Assembly: GCA_036346355.1 (NCBI GenBank)
Contig: JAYEVF010000087.1
Span: 1 to 64,000, forward strand
Source: Rhipidocladum racemiflorum
Lineage: Eukaryota > Streptophyta > Magnoliopsida > Poales > Poaceae
Direction of reading: 5' to 3'
DNA length: 64,000 nt
Within the stretch, counting starts at the first letter, position 1, and each line of letters opens with the position of its first letter. The notes under the pieces were generated by a model. That model saw only the letters and a list, made by a program, of their open reading frames with translations. It had not been told where the DNA came from and did not search any database. The position numbers and the translations under genes were made by a program. Below are positions 44,345 to 56,370 of the stretch, piece after piece.

Positions 44345-45039
44345 TGTCGACGATTGGGAAGCAGGTCCCCGCCGAGCTTACTTGGTTGATTGAGGGACCA
44401 ACCGAGATCCCTTCTCACGTGAAGGATGACTCAAAAGAACGAATCAGGCACCAGGACACAGGATTTATACTGGTTCGGGCCTCTCACTGAGGAGATAATA
44501 ACCCTACTCCAGTGTGGTATGAATTATGAATGGTCTATCAATACTTGTCTCCCCTCGTTCCCTGCCAACAGTGGGGGGTATTTATACTTTACCAACCATG
44601 GGTTCAGGTCTCACACGTCCGACTACGCCCGATCGTGGCAACAGTCAGATCCTACAATCATGCCACGCTTCTGTTTTAGGCGTAACAGTATCACGTGGTC
44701 AACCCTACTGTATCGCTAACTATCCCTATCAACCCGGTAACTGAAATCCGAGCTACGAATAGAGGAAGGGGACCGAGACCTGGCCTTGCCCCGGACTCCT
44801 TATCTTGGACACCGCTTAGATCTCGCTTGGGTCATCCTCGGGGACTACTTCCGAGGAGCCCGGGACCGAGACGGGCTCGTCTGTTGAGATTAATCTGATG
44901 CGCTTCGGGGAACTCGCCCTATCCCGAGCTGCTTTAGGCAAAACCGTTAAGACCCCGCATGGGTCCTCCTCAGAGACTATCTCCGAGGAGCTCGGGACCG
45001 AGACGGGCTTGGACATCAAAGTTCATCCAATCCCCAACA
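44345..45039 (-). repeat. 5' LTR of gypsy-2
   Basis: 695 bases; the partner of 28295-28989. Followed by the right AGAAC duplication at 45040-45044. Confidence 0.95.
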
Positions 45040-45242
45040 AGAACCGTATGTAAGATATATCACAGACGGTTTATTAATAGAATCGTCTGTGATATGAGCC
45101 AGCGGCCGTCTTCGCCTCTTCGTTTCTGCGTGCCATTCAATGAGAACTAGCTCTTCGTTTCCAACACCGGTACCTCTAGTTAAATCATCACCTCGATCGA
45201 ATTTCCATCACATTCTCTCCTTCTCCCGCTAGGTAGCTGATC

Positions 45243-45581
45243 ATGGCATCTCCTCCTTCTCCCGCAAGATCTGCTTCCTCCAGCGCCGCTCCATCACCGC
45301 CCGCTTCTGCTCCTTCACCTCTAGGTAAACGCGCGCGGGAGGAGGACGAGGAGGAGCAGGAGGAGGAGACAGAGGAGGAGACAAATGAGGATGATGAGGA
45401 GGAGGAAGAGGCCACCGCCGTCATCCACTGGGGAAGCTCATCGGATGACGATGAGGAGGAGGAGGCTACCACCATCGTCGTCGATGACGACGACCACGAC
45501 GATGAAGACGACGACGCCAACCCCCCGTGCAGCGATGAAGACGACGACGCCAGCCCCCCGTGGAGCGACGACGACGAGTGA
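45243..45581 (+). CDS. small acidic protein carried by the CACTA relic (112 residues)
   Basis: ATG at 45243, stop TGA at 45579-45581. Residues 1-26 are Ser/Pro/Ala-rich, followed by GKRAREED, a possible nuclear localisation signal. The remaining 80 residues are almost continuous Asp/Glu blocks, with a short repeat (PPCSDEDDDASPPWSDDDE). It lies between the two hairpin blocks of the relic, preceded by a CT-rich leader. Low-complexity acidic proteins are easily produced by chance from GA-rich DNA, but codon phase, the ATG context (ATCATGG) and position argue for a real gene once. I do not recognise the family. Confidence 0.5.
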   Translation: MASPPSPARSASSSAAPSPPASAPSPLGKRAREEDEEEQEEETEEETNEDDEEEEEATAVIHWGSSSDDDEEEEATTIVVDDDDHDDEDDDANPPCSDEDDDASPPWSDDDE

Positions 45582-45867
45582 TTTATGTTTTATGTTATTA
45601 CTAATTGTAATCTAATATTTTATGTTATAAAATATCATAATATATGAACAATGGTTATGTTTTATATAGCAACCAATTAATTTCCATTTCTATCAGTCTA
45701 CGTGTGTACAAATTAATTCTCATTGAATGATACGTAGTGCCCTTCAACGAAAAAGATCAAAATGGCATTCCCTTCGACGAAAATACTTAGTTCCCTTCAA
45801 CGAAAAAGATCAAAATGCAGTTACAGAGGTGAAAAAAGCAGATATCACTCTGTGATCAAAATCTACA
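45582..45867. other. AT-rich spacer in the CACTA relic
   Basis: About 290 bases between the acidic frame and the hairpin array. CCCTTC(A/G)ACGAAAA is repeated three times at about 45740-45806. No gene. Confidence 0.5.
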
Positions 45868-46215
45868 GGAGTCATCACAGACGGTTTCATACTAAAACCA
45901 TCTGTGATATTGCTGTATATCACAAACGGTTTCTAAATAGAACCGTCTGTGATGGCTAAAAGAGTCATCACAGATGGTTGTATTATAAAACCGTCTGTGA
46001 TATAGTCGTATATCATAGACGGTTTCTAAATAGAACCGTCTGTGATAGCTACAGTAGTTATCACAGACGGTTTTATACAAAAACCGTCTGTGATATTGCT
46101 GCATATTACATACGGTTTCTAAATAGAACCGTCTGTGATAGAATCAATGACGGTTGCACTATAGAACCGTCTGTGATGTTTGTCATCATGGACGGTTTAT
46201 CAAAACCGTCTGTGA
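45868..46215. repeat. subterminal hairpin array of the CACTA relic
   Basis: Six or more inverted pairs of ATCACAGACGGTTT / AAACCGTCTGTGAT, each pair enclosing an A/T-rich loop, reach to within 35 bases of the terminus at 46249. In En/Spm such repeats are the binding sites of TNPA. Short frames with recurring 'YHRRF..TVCD' peptides are by-products. Confidence 0.85.
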
Positions 46216-46249
46216 TGAGGCGTCTAATATAAGCCTTTTTGTAGTAGTG

Positions 46250-46763
46250 TGTTTCGACACTTATTCCTTTTTCAAGGAAAAGGCAAAGTAAATTATCCAA
46301 CTTATGGCATACACTTTACTTTGTTCCATGCAAGATTAATCATCTTACTCCAAGTATGATATGACATCGACATAATGTTATATTCTTATTTTCAATAAAT
46401 CAACTTTTCTCCAAGAGAGGAAGGTTTGAATAGAACAATTCAAACCATTTTATGGTCTTATAGGGAAAACCCAAATCAAATGCATTAGATTTCATGTAAA
46501 GTAAATATATAATATTTGTTGAACGTAATGAACATAACTGAACTCTTCATGAGTTAAACTTATGCTAAGAATGCAACTCTTACAACATAATGACATCTCA
46601 AGATAATCCAATGAGAATTATATCATAATCCCCCATATACCATTCGGCTATTAATCACTTTTTAATGCATTTACTTGTCAATTAAGACAGATGTTAGTAA
46701 CATGTAGTTACATAGTCTTTTAGACAAAAGACCATCATGCAATCTGTTCCAAAAATGTAATTT
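46250..46763. other. spacer between two CACTA elements
   Basis: About 510 bases, AT-rich, no gene. TGT at 46250-46252 could be the right target duplication of the relic; its left partner is lost. Confidence 0.5.
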
Positions 46764-46990
46764 CACTACTATGGAACTGGACATCACAAGCAGCCTATTA
46801 CAAGCGGTTAGGTGCGAACCATTTCTGGTCTACGCACCAGAAGCGGTTCGTGAGCAACGGTGTGGAGAGGGTTTCCAGAAGCGGTTGGTAACACCAACCG
46901 CTTGTGTTGAGCAACTACCACAAGCGGTTCTTTTACCAAACCGCTTCTGAATTATCACAACCGGTTTGAGACCCCAACCGCGTGTAGATA

Positions 46991-47775
46991 TATGTTGTTT
47001 CTTTTGCATTTAATGTGGAGAAAAAAAAATTAATTTTGATTGTTGCAGGTTTTTATTGCTAGCTCACTCCATAAGTTTAATTTTAGGCAAGATCATGATG
47101 AACTATGGTAGTTGTTTTCTCTAAAAGTGTTCTTAGGTTTAGAATCTTTAATGTAACACTCCTTTCTCTTCCATCTCACTCTATAACTTTAATTTTAGGT
47201 AGGACCATGTTGAATTGTAGGGAGTTGTTTTACAAAAGTTGTTAGCTTTACAATCTTTAATATGACACTCCTCCCTTCAATGTAACAATAGTAGATCTAG
47301 GTTTGGAAAGAAATTATTAATGTTTTATGAAATAAAATAGGATAAAATTTAAAGGGACAAAATGATTAGTTAAATTAAGTTAAAAAGGTAGAAGGATAAG
47401 AAAAAATTTGAAAAACCACTCCCTCCATCGCAAAATATATGGCATATAAATTCTTACCACGATATTAATTAAAAGTAATGCATTAACTATTAATTATTTT
47501 TCGATTATGTCTTGTACAACTATGAAACTAACAACATGTTTGAGTAGTTTTAATTACAAATGTAACTATATGACATGCATATATAAAATAAGTATATTAA
47601 TTATTACCTTTGATAATAGCCAAAACATGGAAATAATGACCTTTATAAATACGTGTCAAAGTACTTTCGAATGGAATTTTCCTACAATGTTATTTGTGAA
47701 AAATAAAAGTGATTTTATAAATAACACTTTAGTGAAAGATCTTTGAAGGTATCTAAAAATTAGATCTTTGTGTAG
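46991..47775. other. spacer and promoter region of TNPD
   Basis: About 785 bases, very AT-rich. No recognised feature besides an imperfectly repeated block (TATAA(C/G)TTTAATTTTAGG) near 47070 and 47183. Confidence 0.45.
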
Positions 47776-50700
47776 ATGAACCGGCAATGGATGTACAATT
47801 CGGACCGTCGCTCCAGAGAGTTCATTGATGGCGGGAAGGCATTTCTTGATGCCTCTGTTGCATTCTTGCCTCCAGACAGCTTCATATGTTGTCTGTGCAT
47901 AGACTGCAAGAATGAGAAGGAGCACTCCCAACGCTTTCAGGTTATGACCCATTTGATCACGATAGGTTTCATTCCAAACTACACCTATTGGACCAAGCAT
48001 GGCGAAGTACAGGGGAGCAGCCAGGAAGACAATGAATAAGATGGTGAAGAAGAAGAGGTATTCAACAGTATGCCAGACACAACTCAATATTGTTCTGTGG
48101 AAGATACAGTCGGCGATCTTGGTGATGATGAGCTAGACCAGATGCTGCGTGATGGAGAGGGGGACTACACAGATGAAAGACAATTCGAGAAGTTTCAGCG
48201 CATGATAGAGGACAACAGGACACCTTTGTACCCAGACTGTGGGAAGGGCCACACGAAGCTCCGTACGACACTGAACTTAATGCAATAGAAGGCCAGAAAT
48301 TGTGTGTCAGATAAGGGATTCAATGAATTGTTATCACTCATAAAGAATCTGCTTCCAGAAGATAACACGCTGCCTGAATCTACATATGAAGCCAAGCAAG
48401 TCATCTGTCCTTTGGGATTAGAAGTACAGAAAGTACTCGCATATCGTAACGATTGTATCCTATATCGCAATGAGTACGTGGATTTGGATGCTTGTCCAGT
48501 GTGCAAAGAATCACGTTACAAGACGAAGCGTGAAGACCCAGGTGAAATAGATGGGGAGTGTAAGAAGAAGAGACCTCCCGCTAAGGCGGTGTGGTATTTC
48601 CCTGTGATCCCCCGATTAAAGCGTTTTTTTTCCAACAAAACGCATGCCTAGATGGTGCGTTGGCACAAAGAAGAACATAAGGATGACGGGATGCTTAGGC
48701 ACCCCGCTGATGGGTCACAGTGGAGGAAAGTCGATCGAACATTCACAGACTTTGCAAATAAGGTGAGAAACATAAGGTTTGGGTTGAGTACCGATGGTAT
48801 GAATCCTTTTGGCGACCTGAGTAGTAGCCATAGCACTTGGCCTGTTACACTATGTATCTATAATATTCCTCCTTGGTTGTGCATGAAGCGAAAATATATC
48901 ATGATGCCATTGTTGATCCAAGGGCCGAAGCGACCTAGAAACGACATCGATGTCTATCTGAAACCATTGATGGAAGATCTTGTAAAGTTGTGGGAGGATG
49001 GTGTACGGGTATGGGATGAGTACAAGAGGGAGTATTTCACCCTACATGCACTGTTGTTCGTAACGATCAATGACTGGCCCGCGCTCGGCAACCTGTCTGG
49101 GAATACTACCAAAAGATATAAAGCATGTTTGCAATGCTTAGATGAAACCGATAGCTTGTACCTGAAAAACTCTCAAAAGATTGTGTACATGGGCCATCGT
49201 AGGTTTCTTGTAAAGAGGCACCCATTGCGGAAAAAAGGAAGGTATTTTGATGGGAAAGCAGACCATCGTGATAAGCCTGAGCATCGTAGTGGGCCACGTG
49301 TGTTTGCCATGGTAAAAGATCTTAAAATAGTGTTTGGAAAGGATCCTAGAAGCAAACCTGTCCCGAACGAGGAAGGTCAGGCACCCATCTGGAAGAAGAG
49401 ATCAATATTTTGGGACTTGCCATATTGGGAAGTTCTGGAGATCCGTCACTCACTTGACTTCATGCACATCACGAAGAATGTTTTCTTGAACCTGCTAGGA
49501 TACTTGGATATGTACGGCAAATCGAAAGATACACTACAAGCTCGGAAGGAACTACAAGTTTTGGAACTGAGGGATCGTCTACATCCAAAAAAAGAGAGAC
49601 AAAGGACATTACCTAAATCCCGCGAGTTACACTCTAAGCAAAGAAGAGAAAAAAAGCATGATAGAGTGCTTGAACAGCGTGAAGGTCCCTTCAGGATACT
49701 CGTCAAATGTTAAGAGACTCATAAACATGAAAGAGAATAAAATCGACATCCGAAACTTTGTTGGATAAAATAGAGTTTCATTTCATTCCAAATTAATCAT
49801 TTCAAGCATCAACTTGATTTCAAGCTGGAACCAATGCGTTCAGTTGGGAGCCATCTAGCTCATAGACCATCAGATCAAATTGGCCAATTATGTGCTTAAA
49901 GTCTGATGACTCAAAGTAGCAATCAACCATTGCATTATCTGGAACTTTACCAGTATAATGATTTCCCAACAAATCTTTGCATCAAGTTAAGCAAATACTT
50001 ATAATTGGGAACCTTAATAATTGATTAAGGTGCACAATTCAAGCATCCCAAATTAGAGCATTGCAAATCCAATTCAAGCACTGAATGTGGCTTCCAGGAA
50101 TATCATCTACAAGGTTGCTAAGCTGAAAGATTTCCACATTATGCTGGACCAATCTAATGCTAGGACTTGGCATCTCATTTGCTTGAGCCTGACAACTCAA
50201 AGCAGCACTTCAATTGTCGATTTTGTCTGAAACTTCATTAGTCTAATGAAAGCGCTTATTTCAGACATCTCCAAATTTAGTGTTTCATCACTAAACCTGA
50301 GCAAGACCAAACTAAATCAAATGTTGATCTGACGTTTATCAACTCAGGTGAATTCCATTACATTATAGTCTCCATTTCCAACAAATCCAAATTCGGCAGA
50401 TCCACACCAATTGAAACAAAGCCGAATGCAATATTAACAATTGAATTTCAGAATTTCTAAAACATTCAAACTTGTGCATTGGACTGCTTAACCCTCCAAC
50501 CGAACAAGTGATTGTTTCGGACATTCTTCCAATTGATCTTCGTCACTGCTTGGATTTGGCTTTTGTGCATCCAACCTTCAATCAAATGCATACCTGCTCA
50601 AGCAATCTTCAGATCAATTAGACCAATTGAGTGCTGGGGCTTGACAACTCATTTCCCTGAGCCATCAACTATTGGACCAACTAAAGTCACCTTGATTTCT

Positions 50701-53700
50701 GAAATTGGACAGCTCATTGCTTCAGTCAAGCAATGCAATACCTGAATCGGATGAACAGTGTCTGAATCCGCCGTTGCCGATCTTCCTCAATCAATCGCTC
50801 CAGCAGGTGCGCCTCGACTTCCTCTCCATCACCCCGAGGTCGTCGGCCACCCTCCGCCGCCGTTGCGCTGCCGGCGAGCGCGCCCGAGCACTCCCCTACT
50901 CTCTGCCCCTGACATGTGGGGACAGCATGTCAGCGTCTTGGCCGGCTGGGAGCCTTTGGCTCGTGCGCATCTAAGAAGTACGTTTTCCCTCTAGGGGAAA
51001 CGTATTTTCTAAATTGTTTTTCAATTTTTCCATATGATTTATTTAGCCGATCCAGCTTCATAAATTCATATCTTTTGCTACATAGCTCCAAATGAGATGA
51101 AACCACTTCCCAAATTTTTGTAAAATCATGAAGATTGTGAATATGTAAAAATATTTCATGTTGGACTATTGTGCAGTAAATAATCTCAATTATATGCTTT
51201 AGGTTAGTATATGCATAATGTACTAATTGTGCATTTCAACTCCAAATTGAATGAAAATAATTCCATTGTAACCCTTGGACTGTTAGACTTCCATTTATGT
51301 GATAATGTTTGTCATTTGGGTTTATTTTGCAATGTTTGTTATCATAGTTATGTTGCAATGCTTAGTGTTGATGAAATGATGTCAATTCGTGCAACTTAAA
51401 GTTAAATGCAATTAAGCTTGTTCTAGGACTCTAATATTAGTGAGTTCATGCTGTTGTATAACTTTTCCTAGGTTTGCTTACTGTTTTTACTTGCTCAAGG
51501 CTCAATCTCATGCTCATTAGGGAAAATGGAATAACAATAAGGCTTTCATGCTCAAGTAAGCTTTTAACCTTGCAAATCGATTAAGATGTAGTAAAACCAA
51601 CTTTAAGCCACTTTTGCATTCATTCCCTAACAGCTCTCAAGACTTGAGTAGATAGCTTAACACGTTGCCATCTCAATTTAAAGATGCAAACTTAACTTAT
51701 ACATATGCAATTGTGATCTTTTAGGCCTTTTCAACCTTCCGTAGAACCGCTCGTCTAAATGCAGAAATTGGGGAGAATAGCTCCAAATCACTCCTCATTA
51801 TGTGTACTACCATGTTATAGAAAAACATTTAGTTAATAACTTGCTTTGCATCTGAATCCTACTAGCACAAGAGGCCTAAGTTTTATGATTAGGGAGTGCA
51901 TTGTTTAAGTAGCTAGTCTTAAATTTCTTTAAATCCAAACAATTTTAGCTTCTTGAATTTGATAGTATAAATACTAAGATACATAAATTTAACCTACTGC
52001 GTGTGTAACTAGTATGCTAGCAATGTACTGATTTCGCCTAGAACTGCTTGTTCTCTTGTTGAGTTTAATTTGTTGTTTCCATCAGATTTCCTTTTTCCCC
52101 ATTTTGATTCGTGGTTATTTGCTTTTGTTGCAGGTTTTTATCGTTTGGACACGTAGCTGACGACGTGTCGGAGTCCGTTGCCAATGACCCCGACTACCTT
52201 CCCGAAAACGATCCCGAAGAAGAGCAAACAGGCAAGCACCATCCTTTGAACATGTTGATCCCATACTTTACAAAGTCTAATTTGTTTTAATCAAACTATT
52301 ATGCATGCGCTTAATTTATGTAAAGTTGCTATATTGTGGGTCATGGTAGCTATGCTCCTAACTTGTGGGATTGCCTTAATTACATTGACATGAGAACCTT
52401 GTTAAAACCTAGGTTAGGATTATTCATGCTATGAAATGAAAGATGGGTATTATCGTTTATTAATTGCTATGCTTAGCCATGCTTTAGTTATGGGTAGAAT
52501 GTTAGGCTTGATTCTTTATGAAACTTTACAAATGCTGAAAATGGCAGTAAAGGATACTGGTATATGGTTAAAAATGAAAATAAAAGTATATTTTAGACAC
52601 AGGCGAGTTATTTATAACTGATTGTGCAAGGGATTGGCTTGTACTGTACGAGGAGCGCACTCGTACAGTACAAGAGATGGATTTGTGTTGTGCAGATTTG
52701 GTAATTGCACGTAGATAGGGGGAGATACTCGCCCGAGTCAACCTAAGGACCGAACTTGATACTATTAACTGAGTTATCTGGTGCAACCACATGTGCTAGT
52801 TATGGGATAGCCTAACTTAGTAAGCTAGATGAAGTTTTAATCTTGCACGTCGATAGGCAGAAGAGTAGGACGAACAAGTGAGTGGTGTCGTTCGAGGGCG
52901 CTCCCTTCACCAAGGTGTTGGGATCAAGTGACCCGATACAACGAGTATGCCTTGCTATGGGGAGAACGAGGGCGATGACTAGCGGGACCATCATAACTGT
53001 TGAAATTCTGTCGCCATAGCAAGGACAGGTTATACTCGGGCTAGTGCAAGGTTAGGCTTTAGCTAGTTGAAAAGTTTTGTCATAGTCTAGCAAAACGGGT
53101 ACTTGCGTATCGCGTGGCATGGTTGAATGATTGCTAGAATGTGTCATGTGGGTAAAGTGTACACTCTCTGCAGAGTTTTAAATCTAATCGATTAGCCGTG
53201 CTCACGGTCACGAGCGGCTTGGAAACATAATGTCAAGTATAGTGTTTTGGTTTTGCAAAATGACTTAGAAAATGGTGTTTAGTGTGTTAGTGTAAGTCAT
53301 GGTGGGTTGGTTATGTTCCGGATATTATTCATGGGCATGGAGGGTCATGAATGATTGCTCAAAGTACTCATATGTTACTTGTAGTTTCAATCAAATGCTC
53401 ATTTCAAATGATAACGTTGTTTATCAAATTGCATAGTTTCAAATAAAACTTGCCTTATGCTGAAATTTGAACCTAGAGTAGAAACTTTCATCCATTGAAT
53501 AGCCTAACATGTATAATTTCTTCCATACACTAAAGTCTTGCGAGTACATACGTTTACTCACTGTTTGCTCTACTTAAAAATGTTTAGAGGAAGGTAATGA
53601 TGATGCTCCTGACGATACTTACTTCGATTCGGGGGTAAACAACGTCTTTGATGGTTGAACTGGGACTTTCCCAGTCGGATGCCCTTTTGGGTTATGGGTG

Positions 53701-55433
53701 GCATTTTGAAGCCTTTCTTTTGGACTTATGCTATTTCCGCTGAACTTACTCTCTTTTGTTGTATATTTGGCCAGTCGGCCCTGAACTTGTAACCTAAGCA
53801 CTTGTAATAACTGCCAGTCTACTTTAAGTTATGCTCATATGTGTATTTGTGATGAAACATCTCAATGTGCTTAGTATGTGTGTGCTAGGCAATAATCCTT
53901 GGGGACTAGCACTCAACACATATGCGGGAAGCTTGGATTGATTCCAATCGGTTGGCAAGAGCACGAGTGTTGCGCCGATTGGTTGATCTCAATCCGAGTA
54001 CGGTTTCAGATAAGCGATCGGTTTCCTTTCGGGTTGCATCATTATCCAGTACGATGCAACAGTAAGAGTTGTATCGCTAATCTAAGACCGGAGCCCCCAC
54101 ATGAAATCTCATGACTGTCTTGTATTGATGACACAGTTGCTCCCAGTGGCTATGAGAGGTAGTTTGCCTGAGTGGGTCCGGGTGACAATCATAAAGCTGT
54201 GTACATTTTTCAACGCGGTTTCGCAGAAGGTCATCGATCCACATAAGCTAAGTAAGCTACAAGATGACGTGGTACAGAGTGTGGTCAGCCTTGAGATGAT
54301 CTTTCCTCCTGCATTCTTTGATATTATGATTCATCTCACTGTTCACATTGTCAAAGAGATAGGTATTCTCGGGCTCATGTTTCTACACAACATGTTTCCT
54401 TTCGAGAGGTATATGAAAGTCCTAAAGAAGTATATTTGTAACCGTTCACGTCCCGAAGGATGCATTACGGAGGTTTATGGGACCGAGGAGGTGGTTGAGT
54501 TTTGTTTGGATTACATTGAGGATCTACATTCCATTGGCGTCCCTATATCACGCCATGAGGGGAGACTACGGGGAAAAGGGACACTAGGACGGAAAACAAT
54601 TGCATGCAATGATCTCCTAACTTTTATGCAAGCACATTTCACTGTTCTAAAATAATCAACCCTAGTGGCCCCGTACGTCCTTCGGCATAAGAGTATTCTA
54701 CGCCGCGAGTTCCCAAGGTGGTCCGAGGATTGGATCACAGTGAGGCACATGGATACTTTCGGTGCTTGGTTACAAAACTACATCCTTATCAACGGGTCAG
54801 AAAATGAACAGTTGCAGTGCTTGGCTCGGATGCCATCTAGTGAAATTGTCACATTTCAGGGCTACGAGATAAATGGTTACACCTTCTACACAAAATGGTA
54901 GGATACCAAGAGCACCAACCAGAACAGCGGTGTCCGTATAGACGCCACTGACAACAAAGGCAATGTGGACACATATTATGGTTACATAGAAGAGATATGG
55001 GAGCTCGACTATGGACCATTGAAGGTCCCTCTGTTTAAATGCCAGTGGGTCAAACTGACTTCAAGCGGCGTGAATATCGACAAATACGGCATGAGAACCG
55101 TCGACCTGACAGAAGTTGGCTGTAGGCACGAACCATTCGTCCTTGCCAATGATGTGAGACAAGTTTTCTACATAATGGACATGTCAAGCAAACCAAAGAA
55201 GCACAGGGAGAAGTAAAAAGATTGCAGTAGTAAGCCAAAGTGACACGTGGTTCTCCATGGCAAACGAAGGATTGTTGGTGTTGAGGACGTCACAGACGAG
55301 GAAGAATATAATCAGTTCGACGAGCTCCCTCCCTTTGCGGTAGATGTCGACATAAATGTCCTAAATGTAATAGAAGTCGATGCCCTTACGTACGTCGCGA
55401 TCACGCCGAAGGAACACTTGTAAAGACAAAGTG
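47776..55433 (+). pseudogene. CACTA transposase TNPD/TNP2-like, split and decayed
   Basis: Residues from 47776 form the transposase-associated domain (PF13963 type): ..RQWMYNSDR.SREF, then a C..C..C cluster and YWTKHGE. The TNP2 domain (PF02992 type) follows: LPESTYEAKQVICPLGLEV, DACPVC..SRY, RWHKEE, STDGMNPFGDL, GPKRPRNDIDVYLKPL and a conserved LTINDWPA-like block. A frameshift lies near 49660, and the gene is cut by an insertion at about 49759. It resumes at 54097 (KSHDCLVLMTQLLP, DUF4218 type), then a DUF4216-like part (YYGYIEEIWELDY) and ends at 55433. In-frame stops: 48037, 48286 (TGG to TAG), 48649, 54653, 54899, 55214 and 55241. No active enzyme can be made. Confidence 0.92.
49759..54096 (+). 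mobile_element. second long TG...CA noncoding element, inside TNPD
   Basis: About 4.3 kb, starting near TGTTGGATAAAATAG and ending ...GGAGCCCCCACA. It shares its right two-thirds with the element at 33909-38497: an acidic mini-exon with GGCAAG (52150-52235), TCTGCAGAGT (53168) followed by AATCGATTAGCCGTGCTCACGG, and the GAGTAC...GTACTC hairpin (53544). The left part differs. I did not find a clean 5-base target duplication; ACATGAAA at 49726-49733 and 54095-54102 may reflect a different left boundary. A perfect 15-base hairpin lies at 52638-52674. Confidence 0.75.
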
Positions 55434-55440
55434 ATCATTA

Positions 55441-55830
55441 ATTCATGTGATTAAATAATTTTTGAATGGCCTTACTAATTTTTGGATGCACTAACTATTT
55501 TTTATTGCACTCACTAATTTTTGAATGCATTAAACAATGTTTGAAAGGAATAAATAATTTTTGAATGTATTAAACAATTTTAGTGATCATTAATTCATGG
55601 GATTAAATAATTTTTGAATGGCCTTACTAATGTTTGGATGCACTAACTATTTTTTATTGCACTCACTAATTTTTGAATGCATTAAACAATGTTTGAAATG
55701 AATAAATAATTTATAAATGTATTAAACAATTTTAGTGATCATTAATTCATGGGATTAAATAATTTTTGAATGGACTTACTAATTTTTGGATGCACTAACT
55801 AATTTTTGGATGCATTAAAAAAAGAGGAAA
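55441..55830. repeat. AT-rich tandem repeat downstream of TNPD
   Basis: Two and a half units of about 142-152 bases, starting GTGATCATTAATTCATG at 55441, 55583 and 55735, each built from shorter TAATTTTTGAATG-type blocks. No coding content. Confidence 0.85.
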
Positions 55831-55847
55831 GAATAAAGAAGTAGCAG

Positions 55848-55922
55848 AGGGCGCGAGTGGGACTCGAACCCGCGATGCCGCAGGTTAGGTCCACGCTGAA
55901 GCGCCATTTGCTAGCCAGAGGG
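55848..55922 (-). other. tRNA-like sequence in the CACTA element, first copy
   Basis: On the minus strand: A-box-like TGGCTAGCAAATGG, then CGCGGGTTCGAGTCCC (B box). Stem pairing is poorer than in the element at 1793. A tRNA-derived relic, not a functional gene. Confidence 0.45.
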
Positions 55923-56295
55923 GAGGAAGATATTTGTCGAGCATGGACGGCCTCAAACCTTTTTGACTATTATGTATCTACAAGCGGTTGGAATTACAAA
56001 CCGCTTGTAGAGGTCCCTTACAAGCGGTTCGTAATCCCAACCGCTTGTAGAGGTCCATTTATACAAGCGGGTTGTATTAAGAACCGCTTGTAGAGGTACT
56101 TCTACAAGCGGGTTGTATTACGAACCGCTTGTAAAGGTGCTCTTATAAATAGCTTTTTCCCGCCCGTCATAGACTCAGCTCAGAAATTTTCTAAGTCCCC
56201 GCGCCATTGCCGTCGACTGCCACTAACTAATTTTTGAATGGACTTACTAATTTTTGGATGCATTAAAAAAAGAGGAAAGAATAAAGAAGTAGCAG

Positions 56296-56370
56296 AGGGC
56301 GCGAGCAGGACTCGAACCCGCGATGCCGCAGGTTAGGTCCAAGCTCAAGCGCCACTCGCTAGCCAGGGGG
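56296..56370 (-). other. tRNA-like sequence in the CACTA element, second copy
   Basis: Copy of 55848-55922 with a few substitutions. CGCGGGTTCGAGTCC is kept; the A-box-like part reads TGGCTAGCGAGTGGCG, closer to a tRNA consensus than the first copy. Confidence 0.45.

Larger units (their letters stand above)
28295..45039 (-). mobile_element. gypsy-2: Ty3-gypsy LTR retrotransposon with antisense Transposase_28-type gene
   Basis: 16.7 kb including a 4.6-kb nested element. LTRs 28295-28989 and 44345-45039 are both 695 bases, TG...CA. By eye they differ by 10 substitutions (8 transitions), about 1.4%, or roughly 0.55 million years at 1.3e-8 per site per year. Minus-strand order: 5' LTR, primer site, gag-protease, RT, RNase H, integrase, convergent antisense gene, polypurine-like tract, 3' LTR. 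Gag-protease is intact; pol has a stop, frameshifts and an insertion. A close gypsy family with a Transposase_28 antisense frame is known from maize and rice; I cannot name the family. Confidence 0.95.
27477..46249. mobile_element. CACTA relic (ACCGTCTGTGAT family) hosting later insertions
   Basis: Subterminal hairpins built on ATCACAGACGGTTT / AAACCGTCTGTGAT occur at 27477-27508, 28186-28294, 45045-45095 and 45868-46215. The right terminus TTTTTGTAGTAGTG ends at 46249. No CACTA start is seen on the left, where hairpin sequence adjoins the PMD gene directly, so the left end is deleted. Without the inserted LTR (27509-28185) and gypsy-2 (28295-45039), about 1.4 kb of element remains. It carries a small acidic gene at 45243 and no transposase. 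Confidence 0.8.

Noticed and set aside
45868..46215. CRISPR-like array of regularly spaced repeats
   Set aside because: The repeats are inverted pairs with A/T loops next to a CACTA terminus; this is a plant transposon subterminal array.
49726..54102. 8-base target duplication ACATGAAA around the second long element (hAT-like)
   Set aside because: Using it would place the left boundary where no TG start or inverted repeat exists, and the right end has the CCCCCACA form of LTR-type ends; left unresolved.
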